DNA from: Batkoa obscura
Taxonomy: Eukaryota; Entomophthoromycota; Entomophthoromycetes; Entomophthorales; Batkoaceae
Direction: 5' to 3'
DNA length: 64,000 bases
NCBI GenBank assembly: GCA_030770535.1
Contig: JASVEC010000052.1
Coordinates: 1-64,000, forward strand
In this document: positions 10,422 to 23,400 of the stretch, in pieces
Numbering within the stretch: position 1 is the stretch's first letter
How the letters are laid out: each line of letters opens with the position of its first letter
Program-made: the position numbers and the translations under genes
Notes under the pieces: generated by a model
Told to the model about the DNA's origin: nothing
Database searches by the model: none
What the model saw: the letters and a program-made list of their open reading frames with translations, nothing else

Positions 10422-11051
10422 TTAGTATGGTGTTGGGGTATAACCATAATCATCATCATAGTTATCAGTATAGACAGTCTTGGTCTTGGTCTTGGTACTG
10501 GTTACGAAATCAGTTGTAGTAACAGTGACAGTACTAGTTGAAGTTACAGTTTTATCTACAGTAGTAGTGGTGTAGATAGTGGTTGGGATGGTCGTAGTTA
10601 CAACTTTAGTTGTAGTGGTCTTTGGGTAGATGTCAGTAGTGCTTTCACTGGTAGTACGTCTGATTTCAGTCTTAGTAGAAACAGTAGTAGTTGGAACAGT
10701 TACAGTTCTAGTTACAGTAGGACCGGTCTCATTTTCATATTTTGTAGAAGTGGAAGTAACAACGCTAGTGGTTGGTACAGTGATGACATTAGTAACAGTA
10801 TCAGTACTCTTAATAGTGGTAGTTCCAATGACGGTGATAAAGGTATCAGTCAAATATATACCAGTTTCCTTAGTAAGTGTGGTAGTAACGTATTTAGTTA
10901 CTGTTTTGGTCTTAGCTTTATAACCATAATCATCATGACCGTAGCCATCACCATAATTCTCATCTAAGGCATCTAATACAATTGCTTGTGGGGCAGCGGC
11001 GGCAGCAATAGTAGATAAACCAAACAAAGTAAGAGTTATAAAGTTCTTCAT
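10422..11051 (-). CDS. Secreted Thr/Val-rich wall-type protein
   Basis: A 209-residue protein beginning MKNFITLTLFGLSTIAAAAA, a clear signal peptide. The next in-frame ATG upstream, eight codons earlier, is rejected because it would put a polar stretch before the hydrophobic core. After a Gly/Asp/Tyr segment (YGDGYGHDDYGY) the rest is low-complexity Thr, Val, Ser and Lys (for example KTVTKYVTTT), a likely O-mannosylated stalk. No hydrophobic C-terminal tail, so no GPI anchor is predicted. It forms a head-to-head pair with a paralogue at 11741 sharing MKNFIT, the GYGYG segment and the TVT repeats. Probable cell-wall or extracellular protein; exact role unknown. Confidence 0.8.
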   Translation of the reverse strand: MKNFITLTLFGLSTIAAAAAPQAIVLDALDENYGDGYGHDDYGYKAKTKTVTKYVTTTLTKETGIYLTDTFITVIGTTTIKSTDTVTNVITVPTTSVVTSTSTKYENETGPTVTRTVTVPTTTVSTKTEIRRTTSESTTDIYPKTTTTKVVTTTIPTTIYTTTTVDKTVTSTSTVTVTTTDFVTSTKTKTKTVYTDNYDDDYGYTPTPY

Positions 11052-11174
11052 TTTATAAGTAAATTCCTGAGTCAATCAGTATAGTAAGTAAATAATAGTA
11101 TAACTCCTTCAAGAAGTATTGGATATATTCAAAGCTTGAGCTTAATGATAAATAAAATGAACGAGAATCCCTTG

Positions 11175-11183
11175 ATTTATATA
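11175..11183 (-). promoter_or_regulatory. TATA box of minus-strand Thr-rich gene
   Basis: TATATAAAT read on the minus strand, about 125 bases upstream of the chosen ATG (11051). The paralogue on the other strand has a TATA element at nearly the same distance, which supports both start choices. Based on sequence only. Confidence 0.5.
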
Positions 11184-11603
11184 CTATATTTTTCTAGTCT
11201 ATCTTTATTAAAGTAGATCAATTTACATTGAGATGCTAATTTATGGCTGATTTATGAAAATCAAATTAAATTTTAGGATATTAAATTTTTTGAACGTAAA
11301 TTTATAAATATCATTTTTATAGCTAAAATCTAAGGTGAATTCTAAAAATTATTGAAATTACGTTAGGAAATCTGATTGATAATTTAAAAATCACGCAATT
11401 GACTTTATTTATTTGATAACCTGCATTAGATCCTTACAATTAATTCAAAACACTTAATTAATAAGACAAATTCCTATTTTTAAAATAATAGTTAGCGTTA
11501 GATGTGCTTTGATATTCATTGAAAATAGTAATTTTATTATGGCTGAATATCTTTTTAAATTTTAATCTACAGAGTAGATCTTCAACACAGCAAGTTATGA
11601 TAG

Positions 11604-11610
11604 TATATAA
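11604..11610 (+). promoter_or_regulatory. TATA box of plus-strand Thr-rich gene
   Basis: TATATAA followed by ACG, about 130 bases before the ATG at 11741, mirroring the element of the divergent partner. The gap between the two start codons is about 690 bases and contains no gene; it is the shared promoter region of the pair. Confidence 0.5.
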
Positions 11611-11740
11611 ACGCTGATTTTACTCATTTCAAATTAAATTATCGTTCTGATATAAACTTGCCTTTATCTTTTCTTGAAGAAGAGTAAATTTACACTATAT
11701 ACCTGGTTGTATAAAAACGTTCCTTTAATTGCTTACAAAT

Positions 11741-12328
11741 ATGAAGAATTTTATTACTTATGCCTTATTGAGTTTAGCTGTTGCTAATGCTGCTATTCCA
11801 AATATGCCCGGAAGTGATGAGTATAAAGATAATTATGGCGGAGGCTACGGATATGGCGGTAAAACTGTAACTGTAACTTCAACTAAAACTGATTACACTA
11901 CTACTACTAAAGTCCTTGGCTATAAAACTATCACTAAAACTGATAAATATACAGTCAAAGATGTATCTACCCTTACTGTTAAGGAGACCAAATATGATAC
12001 TGTAACTAGTACATCAACTAAGGTTGTCACTGTACCTACTGGAAGACCAACTACTACTATTACTGTAACAAACCCAAATAACGTAAGCACCTCAACTGCT
12101 ACTGTAACTTCTACCGTCACCGATGTAATCCATACCACTTACTTACATCCCGTCACAACTTTCACTGAAACTTCCACTAGTACTGTAATTGTCCCAACTA
12201 CTGTAACTAAGACTATCACCAGAGAAGTCCCAGTTGTAGTTACTACTACTACAACCGTTGGCACTAAAGTAACTAAGACTGTAACTACCACAAAATACGT
12301 CACCACAGCAAGACCAAAGTATTACTAA
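11741..12328 (+). CDS. Secreted Thr/Val-rich wall-type protein (paralogue)
   Basis: A 195-residue protein starting MKNFITYALLSLAVANAA, a signal peptide probably cut after Ala-Asn-Ala. A Gly/Tyr patch (NYGGGYGYGG) is followed by about 150 residues of Thr/Val/Lys repeats such as TVTSTKT and PVVVTTTTT. The architecture is the same as the gene on the other strand, so the two arose by duplication with inversion. A four-codon upstream in-frame ATG exists but would add MLTN before the signal peptide. No GPI signal at the C-terminus (ends RPKYY). Likely an O-glycosylated wall or secreted protein. Confidence 0.8.
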   Translation: MKNFITYALLSLAVANAAIPNMPGSDEYKDNYGGGYGYGGKTVTVTSTKTDYTTTTKVLGYKTITKTDKYTVKDVSTLTVKETKYDTVTSTSTKVVTVPTGRPTTTITVTNPNNVSTSTATVTSTVTDVIHTTYLHPVTTFTETSTSTVIVPTTVTKTITREVPVVVTTTTTVGTKVTKTVTTTKYVTTARPKYY

Positions 12329-13788
12329 GTATTTGTACCAAATAAAGTATTTAGCGTTTGATTTTATGCCTCTTTAAAATTTATTTATCCTATTATTTAA
12401 AAAATCATTGAATATTCCAATATTTAAATTGTTTTATACTTGAATGTTTGTATTTTATTTCCAACTAAACTTTTATTTTTTATTACTATATCAATTTTAT
12501 AAAATTTACTACTTTGAGGCTTTATAGAAAAGTATCCTACAAGGATTTTTGAAAAGCCCATTAAAAAACTCAAAGCTACACTTAATGTGGTATAAGATTA
12601 TTTAAGCCAGTGATAGCTTTAGTCCAAAAATTGTTATGACTATTCTAAAAGCTATATAATTTGCTTTTTTAACAAACTTATTGCTGGCCGTCAGCCTAGT
12701 ATATTTTTTGAAAAACACTTTAATAACAAATTTCAAATAATATACAATAGATAATAAAAACAAAGTAGTTATCTATTATATTTCCAATTGTTATAATACT
12801 AAATCAGTTAGTATTTTATTCGAGTTACTGTACTGTTTCGACTATTTTAAGTTCTATTAACAAGTTCTGGTAACACTCAGTTTTAATTTTAATTTTGCTA
12901 AAATCAAATTGACAAAATTTGAACTAAGCAAACTAACTCATGTCATAGGAGCTTGTTAAATTTAAATCTATAAATGAAATTTTTGAAGTAGCATTTAGAA
13001 GTTTTAAGTCTATACTAATACTGTACAAGATTATGATAAATTAGCTTGAATTTAAAAATAGTAAAAACAATATAACATCAACCCCATATTCTTTTACTGA
13101 AAATGTTTTATATTTAAAAGAGTCGTAGCATTGCATTTTTAAAAAGTATCACTTTTTATTTGATAATTTTAGCCTAAAAATAAACATAAAATAATATATT
13201 AAATCTATGATATACAATAATTCAAACTTTATAACAAATATCAAGTGCTATGATTCATCTCATTTCAATATTACAAATAGCTCAATAGTGATTTTTTATA
13301 TCAATGCATAGTGGCTAAAAGTGTGATTTATCCGCAACATACCATTGGTTAAGTTTTAATATCCCTTAATAACAAGCTGACTTCTAATTAAGGGTAAATC
13401 AGCTGATATTCTTCAAGCTGTCAAAAGAGTGACGAAAATTAAAGCATAAAAAGTACAACAGAAAATAAAAGCGTGGGAAAAAGAAAATTTATATTGTACA
13501 AACACAACCTTCAAACTCAACTTAGGCCATTTATGGGGAAGCGCATTAAGATTAATAGATAGACACAAGTAAAATGAGCTATTTATAACAGAGACGCTTT
13601 AAGTTTATTTGATGAATAAAAACAGTCACACTATATTATTAAATATTAATTAATTCTAATTAAGGGGAATAAATAAATAAAACGAGAGTCGAAATTAAAA
13701 ATAAAGTAAAGTTACCAATAGTAAAGAAACAAAAAACTATAAATTGAATCAAGCTAAGAATTTAAGTTTACTTTTTAATCAATAAACA
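12329..13788. other. Intergenic region upstream of OGDH paralogue
   Basis: About 1.46 kb without a supported gene. A palindromic CCATTGG (13342-13348) could be a CCAAT-box site of the HAP complex, which activates respiratory genes in yeasts; this is inference from one short motif about 440 bases from the start codon. No tRNA or repeat was recognised. Confidence 0.45.
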
Positions 13789-16700
13789 ATGCTTTCAAAT
13801 AAATTACGATATACAAACTATTTAAAGCGATATGTACTATCTAATCTAAAAAATGGTAGATATCTATCAACTTCGTTAAGTTTAAACAGAAGCTCAAGTT
13901 CACCTTTAGACGATTTATTCCCTCCTACAACCCAACCTACAGACCCCTTTTTAGCTGCAAGTGGTGGAAGTTATATTGAAACCATGTACCAAGCATGGCA
14001 AAAGGATCCAAACTCAGTACATTTGTCATGGCAGTTATACTTTAGCAATATCAATCAAGGGATATTACTAGCATATCAACCACCGCCTAATTTAATAAAA
14101 TCAAGTTTATCTAACGGAATATTTCCAACAACAGATAATAATTTTAAGGAAGACAATCATTCAAAAACTTATTATAATGTAAAAAAACTAGTTGACAATT
14201 ATTATAGTTATGGTCATTATATCTCAAAGTTGGACCCTTTAAATTTGAAATCAACTATAACCCCGCCTGAATTACAACTATCTACTTATTCATTAACTGA
14301 AGACGACCTCAACATCGAATTCCAACTCGGTTCAGATCTATTACCAAATTATTTTAAGCGTGGTATCACTAGCTTGAAACTTAGTGAAATTATTGAGATA
14401 TTAAATGATTTATATTGTAAGTATTACTATTATTTCAATATATATCAATACAATATATTTACTTTATTTATACTTAGGTTCAACAATAGGCTATGAGTTT
14501 AATCATATTAATAATACCCAAAAAATAGAATGGCTAAAGGAAAAAATTGAACAAAGCAGTATCGTTGAGATGCCAGCTCAAGTTAGGAAGGCGGCACTTG
14601 AACGTTTAGTTGATGCAGATAACTTTGAATATACATTTGCAACAAAATTCACTACTGTAAAAAGATATGGTTTAGAAGGAGGTGATGCAATGATACCAGG
14701 TATATTGGCTTTAATAGACCACGCTGCTGAAAATAAGGTTAAGAATATGGTGATTGGTATGCCCCATCGTGGAAGATTGAACTTATATTGTAATGTCATG
14801 GGACAACCTGCCGAAAATATTTATGCTGAATTCTCTGGAAAAGTAATTCCACCCCATCCTTGGTCAGGTGATTCTTCTTACCATTTATCAGCTGAGCACA
14901 CCCATCAAGCTTTAAATGGACATAAAATTAACTTATCTTTATCTGCTAATCCATCTCACCTTGAAGCGGTTAATCCAGTCTCAATGGGTACAACTCGATC
15001 AAAACAAACACAAGAAAATGGTGAAGTAAATCACAACGATACTATTTGTTTATTGCTACACGGTGATGCTGCAGTAGCCGGACAAGGAGTTGTTTATGAA
15101 ACTATCGGATTTCATAAGTTACCTTCATTTAATACAGGTGGGACAATACACATGGTAGTTAACAATCAAATAGGGTTTACTACCAATCCTCATATCTCGA
15201 GATCATTTAATTATTGCTGTGATATTGCCAAAGCCATTCAAGCACCAGTTATTCATGTTAATGGAGATGATATTGATTCAGTATTAAAGGCCTGTCAAAT
15301 TGCAGTTGATTGGCGCCAAAAATTTAATGAGGATATCTTCATTGATTTAATTTGTTATCGTAAAAATGGTCATAACGAAGTAGATCAACCAAGTTATACT
15401 CAACCAAAGATGTACAATGCCATAGCAAAGCATACTCCTGTATTAGAAAAATATAGTGCCAGGTTATTAAAAGAAAGTTTAGTCAATCAAAAAGAGTTAG
15501 ATTTGATTAAGGAAAATTCATTAAGTAAATTTGATAAAGCATATCAAAAAAGCCGTGATTTAATACCAAAAAATAAGAATTGGGAAATTAAAAGCCATCC
15601 ACAATTAATGTCACCAAAAGAAATTCATAATCAAATCGCAGTAGCAGTTGATACAGGTGCAAAAAGAGAAGATTTGATTAAAGTTGCAGAAACTTTTAGC
15701 TCTTATCCAAATGATTTTAAGATACATAAGAATTTAATTAAAGTACTTCAAAATAGAAAAAATTTGGCTTTAGAAGGTAAATCAATTGATTGGGCAACTG
15801 CTGAATTATTAGCATTTGGTACTTTATTATTAGAGGGTTCACCTGTAAGAATAAGTGGACAAGATGTGGAGAGAGGTACATTTTCACAACGTCATGCTGT
15901 ATTGATTGACCAATCAAGTGAAAATAAATTTACACCATTAAATTCAATGAGTAATGATCAAGCCCTATTTTATCCATGTAATTCTTCTTTGAGTGAGTTT
16001 GGTGTCCTTGGTTTTGAGTTTGGTTACAGTATAAATGACCCTAATTCCTTAGTCATATGGGAAGCACAATTTGGTGATTTTTCCAATGTTGCTCAATGTA
16101 TGATTGATCAATTTATTGCATCAAGTGAGCAAAAATGGCTACAATCCTCAGGTATATGTATTGCTTTACCTCATGGGTTTGATGGGAATGGCCCGGAACA
16201 TTCAAGTGGTAGAATTGAAAGATATTTACAATTAACTGATGAAGATCCAAACACTTTACCATCATCTATTTCAAGACAACATCAGGACATTAATTGGTCC
16301 ATTATCAATTGTACTACACCTGCAAATTATTTTCATGCTTTAAGAAGACAGATTAAAAGAAGTTATCGTAAACCTTTAATCTCATTCAATGGCAAAGGAA
16401 TATTACGTCATCCAATTGCACGTTCTACTTATGAGGATCTCGAATTAAACTCAAATGGATTCCAAAGAGCATATCCAGAACAATATTCTGATAAATTAGT
16501 TAAAGAAGACAAAATACGCAGCCATATCTTATGTAGTGGACAAGTGTATTACCGACTATTAAAAGCAAGAGAAATGAATAATATTGATGATGTAGCCATT
16601 TCAAGGATTGAAGAATTAGCCCCATTCCCATTCGATTTAATAAGAGAGTATTGTGATAAATATCCAAATGCTGAGGTTGTTTGGTGCCAAGAAGAACCAA

Positions 16701-16918
16701 TCAATATGGGTCCTTATTCACATGTATTGCCACGTATTATTACTTCATTGGGTGATAGCTTTAAAAAAGTAAGGTATTCTGGAAGAGGTCCCTCTTCTGC
16801 AGTAGCAGTAGGTAATAAGCAAAGGCATTATCAAGAAGAATATAAAATGATATCAACAACGCTTTATGGTAGATCACTTGAACCCAAATCGATATCTAAT
16901 GGCACTCCTGTTTTTTAA
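13789..16918 (+). CDS. 2-oxoglutarate dehydrogenase E1, diverged paralogue
   Basis: Thiamine-diphosphate E1 enzyme that decarboxylates 2-oxoglutarate in the mitochondrial 2-oxoglutarate dehydrogenase complex. Two exons, 13789-14416 and 14478-16918, give 1022 residues, the usual length. The N-terminus is basic and Ser/Leu-rich (a targeting peptide), followed by the OGDH-specific SGGSYIETMYQAWQKDP segment. Core motifs are present: [65 protein letters not shown] and SLSEFG. The second E1 gene at the right edge is the more typical version; by eye the two share roughly half their residues. The OGDH-type N-terminus and DQPSYTQP argue against DHTKD1. A shift in substrate or expression is possible but unproven. 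Confidence 0.93.
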
Positions 16919-16995
16919 ACTCATAATAAAAATTTAAGCTTAGAAATATAGTATAAATATCAATACATTTTATAAAATACTTTACATTTTCGATT

Positions 16996-19900
16996 TTATT
17001 TTTTTTGTATAAAAGCATATAACAACTCTCCATTTTGAGTCCCAATTAATTCTTGAATTTGAGTTAAATTCAATGAGCATAAATCTTTGATGCTATTAAC
17101 TTTTTTCATAATATTATTTATATTATAAAAATTAACTCCAGGAAGGGACCTTAGAAGTGCCTATATTTTATTAATTAACTCTTTATTCTATTTTATTCAT
17201 CAATCTTACTAATGGCCCATCATTTGTTAGTTGATTAATTTGATCTTGCTCATCTGTACCTATTTTAATACATTTTTCTAAATCAGGCTGTTTTTCTTCG
17301 CTCTAATTATTATTATTACTATTATTACTACATGTAGTGTTTATGATATTATCATTTACCTTTAATAAAAAGAATAATTCACAAGTTTGATTGGGTGATG
17401 AGGACCAAATGATTTTTAGTTTTGGGAAAAGAATAGTTAGTAATGCTAATTTAGATCTTATATCTGCTAATGAAAATTCACTTTTATGCTCGCCAAGTTC
17501 CTATTAATTTTATGTTACTATTACTACTATTTATCAATAACTATTGTTTACTTCAAAGGAAAATATTTTATTTTCATCGAATTCAATCAATAATACTGCT
17601 ACTGTGTAATATTTGAATATCATTTCTACCTGTTTGTGTAATCTTCCAGATTTAAATGAACCAATTAAATCAGGTATAGATTTACGCTCAACACATATAT
17701 TTGGTGATAGTATATAATCTCCTATTTGTAAGGTAGCAGGTAATAACTCAAACCCATTAAAATGTAAATTAGACGGTAAACTAGATCGAAACTCACGTAC
17801 ATCAACGATGATCTAAATTAATTTATATTATATTATATTATATTATATTATAGTGCTCCTATTACCTTATTATTGTTTAATATTAATTTTTGTCCACCAG
17901 CAATACGAGTATTATTGATTGAGCTCAAGAATAAATTACTATTTCCATTATTAATATTTAAGCCATAATCTATAGGTATAGCCAAATTAGCTCTTTCTCT
18001 AATCAGAGTTTCAAATCCTTCTTTTTCTCTTCTTATCGTTGCTAAATATTTTTGTTCTTCTACTGAATCAGAATAAATTAAAAAATATACTTTAATTTGT
18101 ATATGCTTATTTTGTGCTTGATAAACTTCAATTCTTCGAATAAATGATGGTTCTGGATTAACAATAATTATATAATTTGGTTTATAATCTTGTAAAAATA
18201 AATCACTTAAATCCCCATTATCAAAACTATTGACTATTATGTCGTATTTATTATCATCATTGCTATTTAATAATTCATAACTTTTTTCATAAATATTAGA
18301 ATAAAATGAACTCATCATTTCATCAAAATCGATTTCAAAGTTTTCAATATATTTATCATCATTAGTTTTATTCTCTCCGTCTTTATTCATGTCATCCTTT
18401 TCTTCGCTCTTATTTATTTTTACTTCATTTTTGTTTTCATTTTTTTTACTAGAATATTAATAATATATAAACAAATTAACAGGTAAATAAAAATTAATCT
18501 TACCTTAAATTTAAACTATCAAATAAACTAAAACTAGTTATATTTATCTGATTACTCTGATTTGGGTTCTTTTTTTCTCCCCGAACTCTTCTTCGTTTAT
18601 TATTTACTTTATTATTTTGATTTCTATTTTGATTGTTACCATTGTTATCACATGTGATTTGGTTGATACTATTTTTCCATAAAACGTAATCTTCGTATTT
18701 CTCATATAACATCAAATGGCAATTGTTTTTTTCATTTTTTTCTTTTAATTTACTAAGGTATTCTTTCATTTGCTGTGACGATCTTATACTATCGGTACTT
18801 ATTAAAATATTTGCTCGTAATTCATTACTTTTATCTATTATTTGATTAATAATATTATTAGTATATTTGAACTATTCTTTACTATTTTCAATTTCTTCTT
18901 TAATTTCTTCAATTAATTGTTCAACCACTTTCCACTTAGGCTGTAACTCTAAAATAGGGATTGTGTTATCTTTAGAAGAGAATACTCTAGATTTGGCTGT
19001 CTACATAATATAAGATTTAATATATTGTTGGCATAAGACAGTTAAATCTACCATAATTAATATATTAGCAGCATCTGTCAAAAGCCAAGGGCTTGGACCA
19101 TTCGAATTAGAATTTGCGCTATTGCTTTGATTCATACTTAGTATGATATCTAAATATCTTAAAAAAGAGACACAGTCATAATTTAGTAAATATCTATTAA
19201 AACATTATATTATCATTAAAGTTTATAATTTATTTGTACATTGTTTTTTTACCTTAATAAATTTTTTAAAGTGTAAATATCCGATATTAATTCCTTAGTG
19301 TTAAATCCAATTCTATGCCACTGAGGTTCTAAATAATGTCGGACATATGAAATAAAATTGGAATTTAAAGCAAAATCAATAGTTAAGTCATCATCTATTT
19401 CTTTCTATAAATATATCAAAATATTGTATTGTATTCATATTTTGATTAAAGGTATTGATACTTACTAGTAATTTGGATCTTTTTAATTCTAATAAACATG
19501 TTTGTAAACAATCCATAATACTATTCTGTATTATTGTCATTTTTTTAGTTAGCGGCTGTCTTAGTTCAATAACCTCGATGTTTGTTTCTATTTCTAACTC
19601 CTTTTTTACTTCGAATTGAAACCTTGGCCATAGCTGTGCTTTTCTTAAAAATAAAGTTTTAAGCGTTCGTTCTAACGGTGAAAATCCACGTAAAAATAGC
19701 TCTGGTCGGTCACTAAATGCTTTTATAAACCCATCCTATTTTAAAAGAATTTAGATAATTATTCCTAGATGTCTGTTAGATTACTTTATTTTTTTCTCGA
19801 AATATTCTTAATAAAAACGCTTCACTTGAATGAGGTTTAATCCTTAAAGTGTTATTTTTATATTCATAAATGAGTTTTCAATTTACTTATGTGCTTCCAA

Positions 19901-20315
19901 TAATAAAAATCCAGTAATTAGATGAATTGGAACTCTGTCACAAAGCATATCTACTACCAATATCCTAGAAGTAATAGCAACAACGCCTCCTTTCATATAT
20001 AATTCTTTTCTGTTTACAATTTTTTAATCACCAATTGTGGTCTATGTAAAATTTTTACCTTGTATTAGAAAGAATACTACCATCAATATTAACGATGTTT
20101 TGATTAATTAAATAATTATCCATTATTTCTTGATCGTTATGCAATAAAAAAGTTAAACCATGGCTTTGATCATTTTGTTCTTTTTTATTATACAGTTTGA
20201 TAAATTGTTTTACAATACTTGTTAACCCTAATCCTGAAGACAGTATCAGTAATACATTCTCTTCTTGAATGATTGTTTCTATTATTTTATTTTGATAATT
20301 TAATAGTGTTGACAT
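16996..20315 (-). CDS. XPF/RAD1-family structure-specific endonuclease
   Basis: Catalytic subunit of the XPF-ERCC1 (Rad1-Rad10) nuclease, which cuts 5' of lesions in nucleotide excision repair and acts in recombination and crosslink repair in the nucleus. The minus-strand gene starts at ATG 20315 and has several short introns. The N-terminal helicase-like region shows the family signatures KGGVVAITSRILVVDMLCDR, IPIHLITG-like, EAFLLRIFREKNK and DGFIKAFSDRP. A later exon has LELQPKW. The nuclease domain carries GDYILSPNICVERKSIPDL, the GDx(n)ERKxxxD catalytic motif. The C-terminus has a helix-hairpin-helix-like region (LRSLPGVN...LIGTQNGELL). A low-complexity Asn/Lys/Arg linker lies at about 18540-18700. 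Fission yeast calls this gene rad16. Confidence 0.92.
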
Positions 20316-20472
20316 GATAAACTAATTACTTATTGACAAATTTACCATTTTTATAGCTGTCATATTACTTATTCAATCCAATCAAAGTGAACTTTTATAC
20401 TTTAAAATTACAAATTATTATTACCCTTAAGTTTTGTTTAGCAACTTTATTAAAAAGCAAGTGTATATTTTA

Positions 20473-23400
20473 ATGTCCAATTCTTCTTCAATATTTTCAA
20501 GCGGTAATTTTATCATTATTGACTAATACTATCATTTATCACTTAAAAACTACTACTAGGTGCTATAGCTACAACTGATCTTGATGAATTATCTGAAAAA
20601 TATCAAAGATTATTACAAGAATTCTCAAAGTAATTATAGTAATATTAGATGAATAAATTTAATATAAAAATAGAATAAAGGCACAACATTCGATATTAAG
20701 AAAGGCTGTTATAAATGTAAGAATAAAGTAAGTAAAGCCAAACTTAAACTTAAAATAAAACTAGGAACAATCTAATAACACAAAATTGGTGGAACAATTG
20801 AAACAAAAAGAAAATGAGTTAAGAAAAGTATTTTCCTTTTTTATATTTTTATTTTTAATAATTAATACCAGCTTTTTATTGCAAATACATAGTATAACCA
20901 AGACTTAGAGGTCCTAAATTTTCATAATAAAGGCCTATCTAAAAAAGTCGAAACTTTACAAGGAAGCAATAATAAAGTAATAGCTACTGTAGCAACAATT
21001 TATTAAGATTATTTAATATATTAGCCTTTTAAAACAGGTTGGTTATCGACAAATGGCAGAAAGAGATTAGAAGAATTAAACGTTCAGTTGGAAGCAGCAA
21101 CTTTAGATTTAGAAAACAAGATTTATGAAAATGGTAAAAATATATATCTTTCATTGTTATTATATATATTAATTATAGTTAGAGAAGCTACATGGTTTAA
21201 TTGATGATTTAAAAAGTGACCATGAAATAAAAATAGAGATTGAGAGCAATAAAAAAGCATTATTAGAAGAAGAAATTAAAGAACTGAAAGTAAGTTTATG
21301 TCGATAATATATTATAGTATTTAATGTGGCTTCCAGATTCAATTAAACACAATAAATAACAAAAATAGTGAGGAATACCAATTTTTAATTAACGAAAAAA
21401 ACAATTTGGAAGACAATTTAGTAAAAATCATTGATTCTATCGAAAGGTAATTTAATAATGATTCACTACGATATTATTAGTATTACTATACTATTAAAAT
21501 AGATTAAAACTGAAATCACTATTAAATAAAAAAGAAGAGAATATTGTCAATGAAATGGATTTGAACAGATTAATCAAAATACAAGCTCTATTTGGAAATA
21601 ACTTGTTTTTACTACAAATGAATGCAGATTCCCCTACAGATCATACAGATTCTTTGAATTATTTGAATGTAATTTGGTTTTATATTATCTGAATATAACA
21701 CTAAAAGTCTTAACTATAGCACTATATACAAAATATATCATGGAATGATATTAAGATAGGTTTAAACCAATTAGTTGAGTTTATGAAGCATGTTTTATTT
21801 ACTTTAAGTAAAAAATATTCTTACTTAATTGATAATACTAACAATGCTACCTGGAAAAATATTGATTTAAATAAGGTAAGTTTATTTACTAAAATTAGCA
21901 TAACTATTAATAATACTTTTAGTTTCAACTTGAAATGAACAAAGTAATGAGTTGTTTAAACTTGATAGTAAACGCAATTGAAATTATTAATAAAGAAGCA
22001 AAAAAAGAAAATAGTAAATGGACAATCAATGATACTAAAAAATATCAAGAAAAGAAAGAAGTAATATTAATCAATAATGAATTAAATAACATATTTAGTA
22101 CATTAAAACAACTTATTAATGATAATAAAGATTGGATTCGATCAGTCGAATGGGATAGCAAACCAGTAATAGAAACATTGAATCAATTAATCAAAATTAA
22201 TTGGCTATCAATTAATACTCATTCTACTAACGAAATAAAGCTGATATGGAATTTAATCCATCAAGTTGAAATTCATCTTAAAAATATAATCAATTTTATT
22301 AAGCTTAAGGTTAAAAGAGAAGAACAGAATGAAGAATTGATGCTATTAAATTGTTTACATTTACAATTATTTACAATCTTAGTTGGTTTAGAAATAATTT
22401 TTGGTAAGTTTAATTATGATAATATCATAGTAATGTAATAATATTATTTAGAACATTTGTTTTGTAATATCAAGCGATGGATTGCATTTTATATTACAAT
22501 TGACGATAATACAGTAAATATAAATGGTGTTATATTATATATTTATTAATTATATTATAGATCAATTATTTAAATAACAGTCTCAATTTAAACAATAGTA
22601 AAAATGAAATTGAAAAGAAGATCAATAAATTTATAATGAATTTAAACATAAATGTAAAGAACTATATTATATTATAATATAGATTAATAATACTAATGGA
22701 CTTTATAGAGCACGAATAATGCAAGCAATTTAAATAATTATCAGGATTTAATTGACTGGAATTTAAATTTATTACAAGATATGGACCTACTTGATTCAAA
22801 GCTAAGTCACGAACAAAGTAAAACAACATTAATTTAAAGTAACAAAGCATTAATATTATTTAGTAAGAGCAAATGCTAAAGAATCCATGGTAGAATCTTT
22901 GATAACAAAAATAAAAGACAAAGAAAAAAAAGAAGAAGAAAACGAAAGACAAATAAATGAGATGAAACAAAAAATACAAAATAACTTGGATTTAATCAAT
23001 GAAAAAGAAATAGTAAACATATGATATTATATAATAAATAATATATAATACTAAAATTGTTATAGAAGTTAGAAGAATTAAATAAGCAATTGGTTGAGAA
23101 GGAGAATCAGTTATTATTACTAAATACTACCGTTTCAACTAATGACCACCGAAACAATAATACTATATCAAATAACAATACTAATAATAATAACCACAAT
23201 AATAATGTAATAAACAATAACAAAATAATAATAGATGATAAAGTAAATAATGTATGTTTATAATGTATTTTAGTACTAATGATATCCTTTTAGTTAAAAT
23301 TTAAGAACTATTTAAACAAAGAGGATATAACGAATGATAAAATAGTTAGAAAACAGTATGAATCAAAGATTAAAGCATTAAATGAACAAGTAAATTTATT

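Noticed and set aside
10630-12138. Val/Leu-rich open frames antisense to the two Thr-rich genes (10630-10923 plus, 11920-12138 minus)
   Set aside because: Shadows of Thr/Val codon repeats on the other strand; no start context, signal or family pattern.
13789-16918. Assignment of the left E1 gene to DHTKD1 (2-oxoadipate dehydrogenase)
   Set aside because: It has the OGDH-type N-terminal segment and DQPSYTQP rather than the DHTKD1-type DEPFYTNP.
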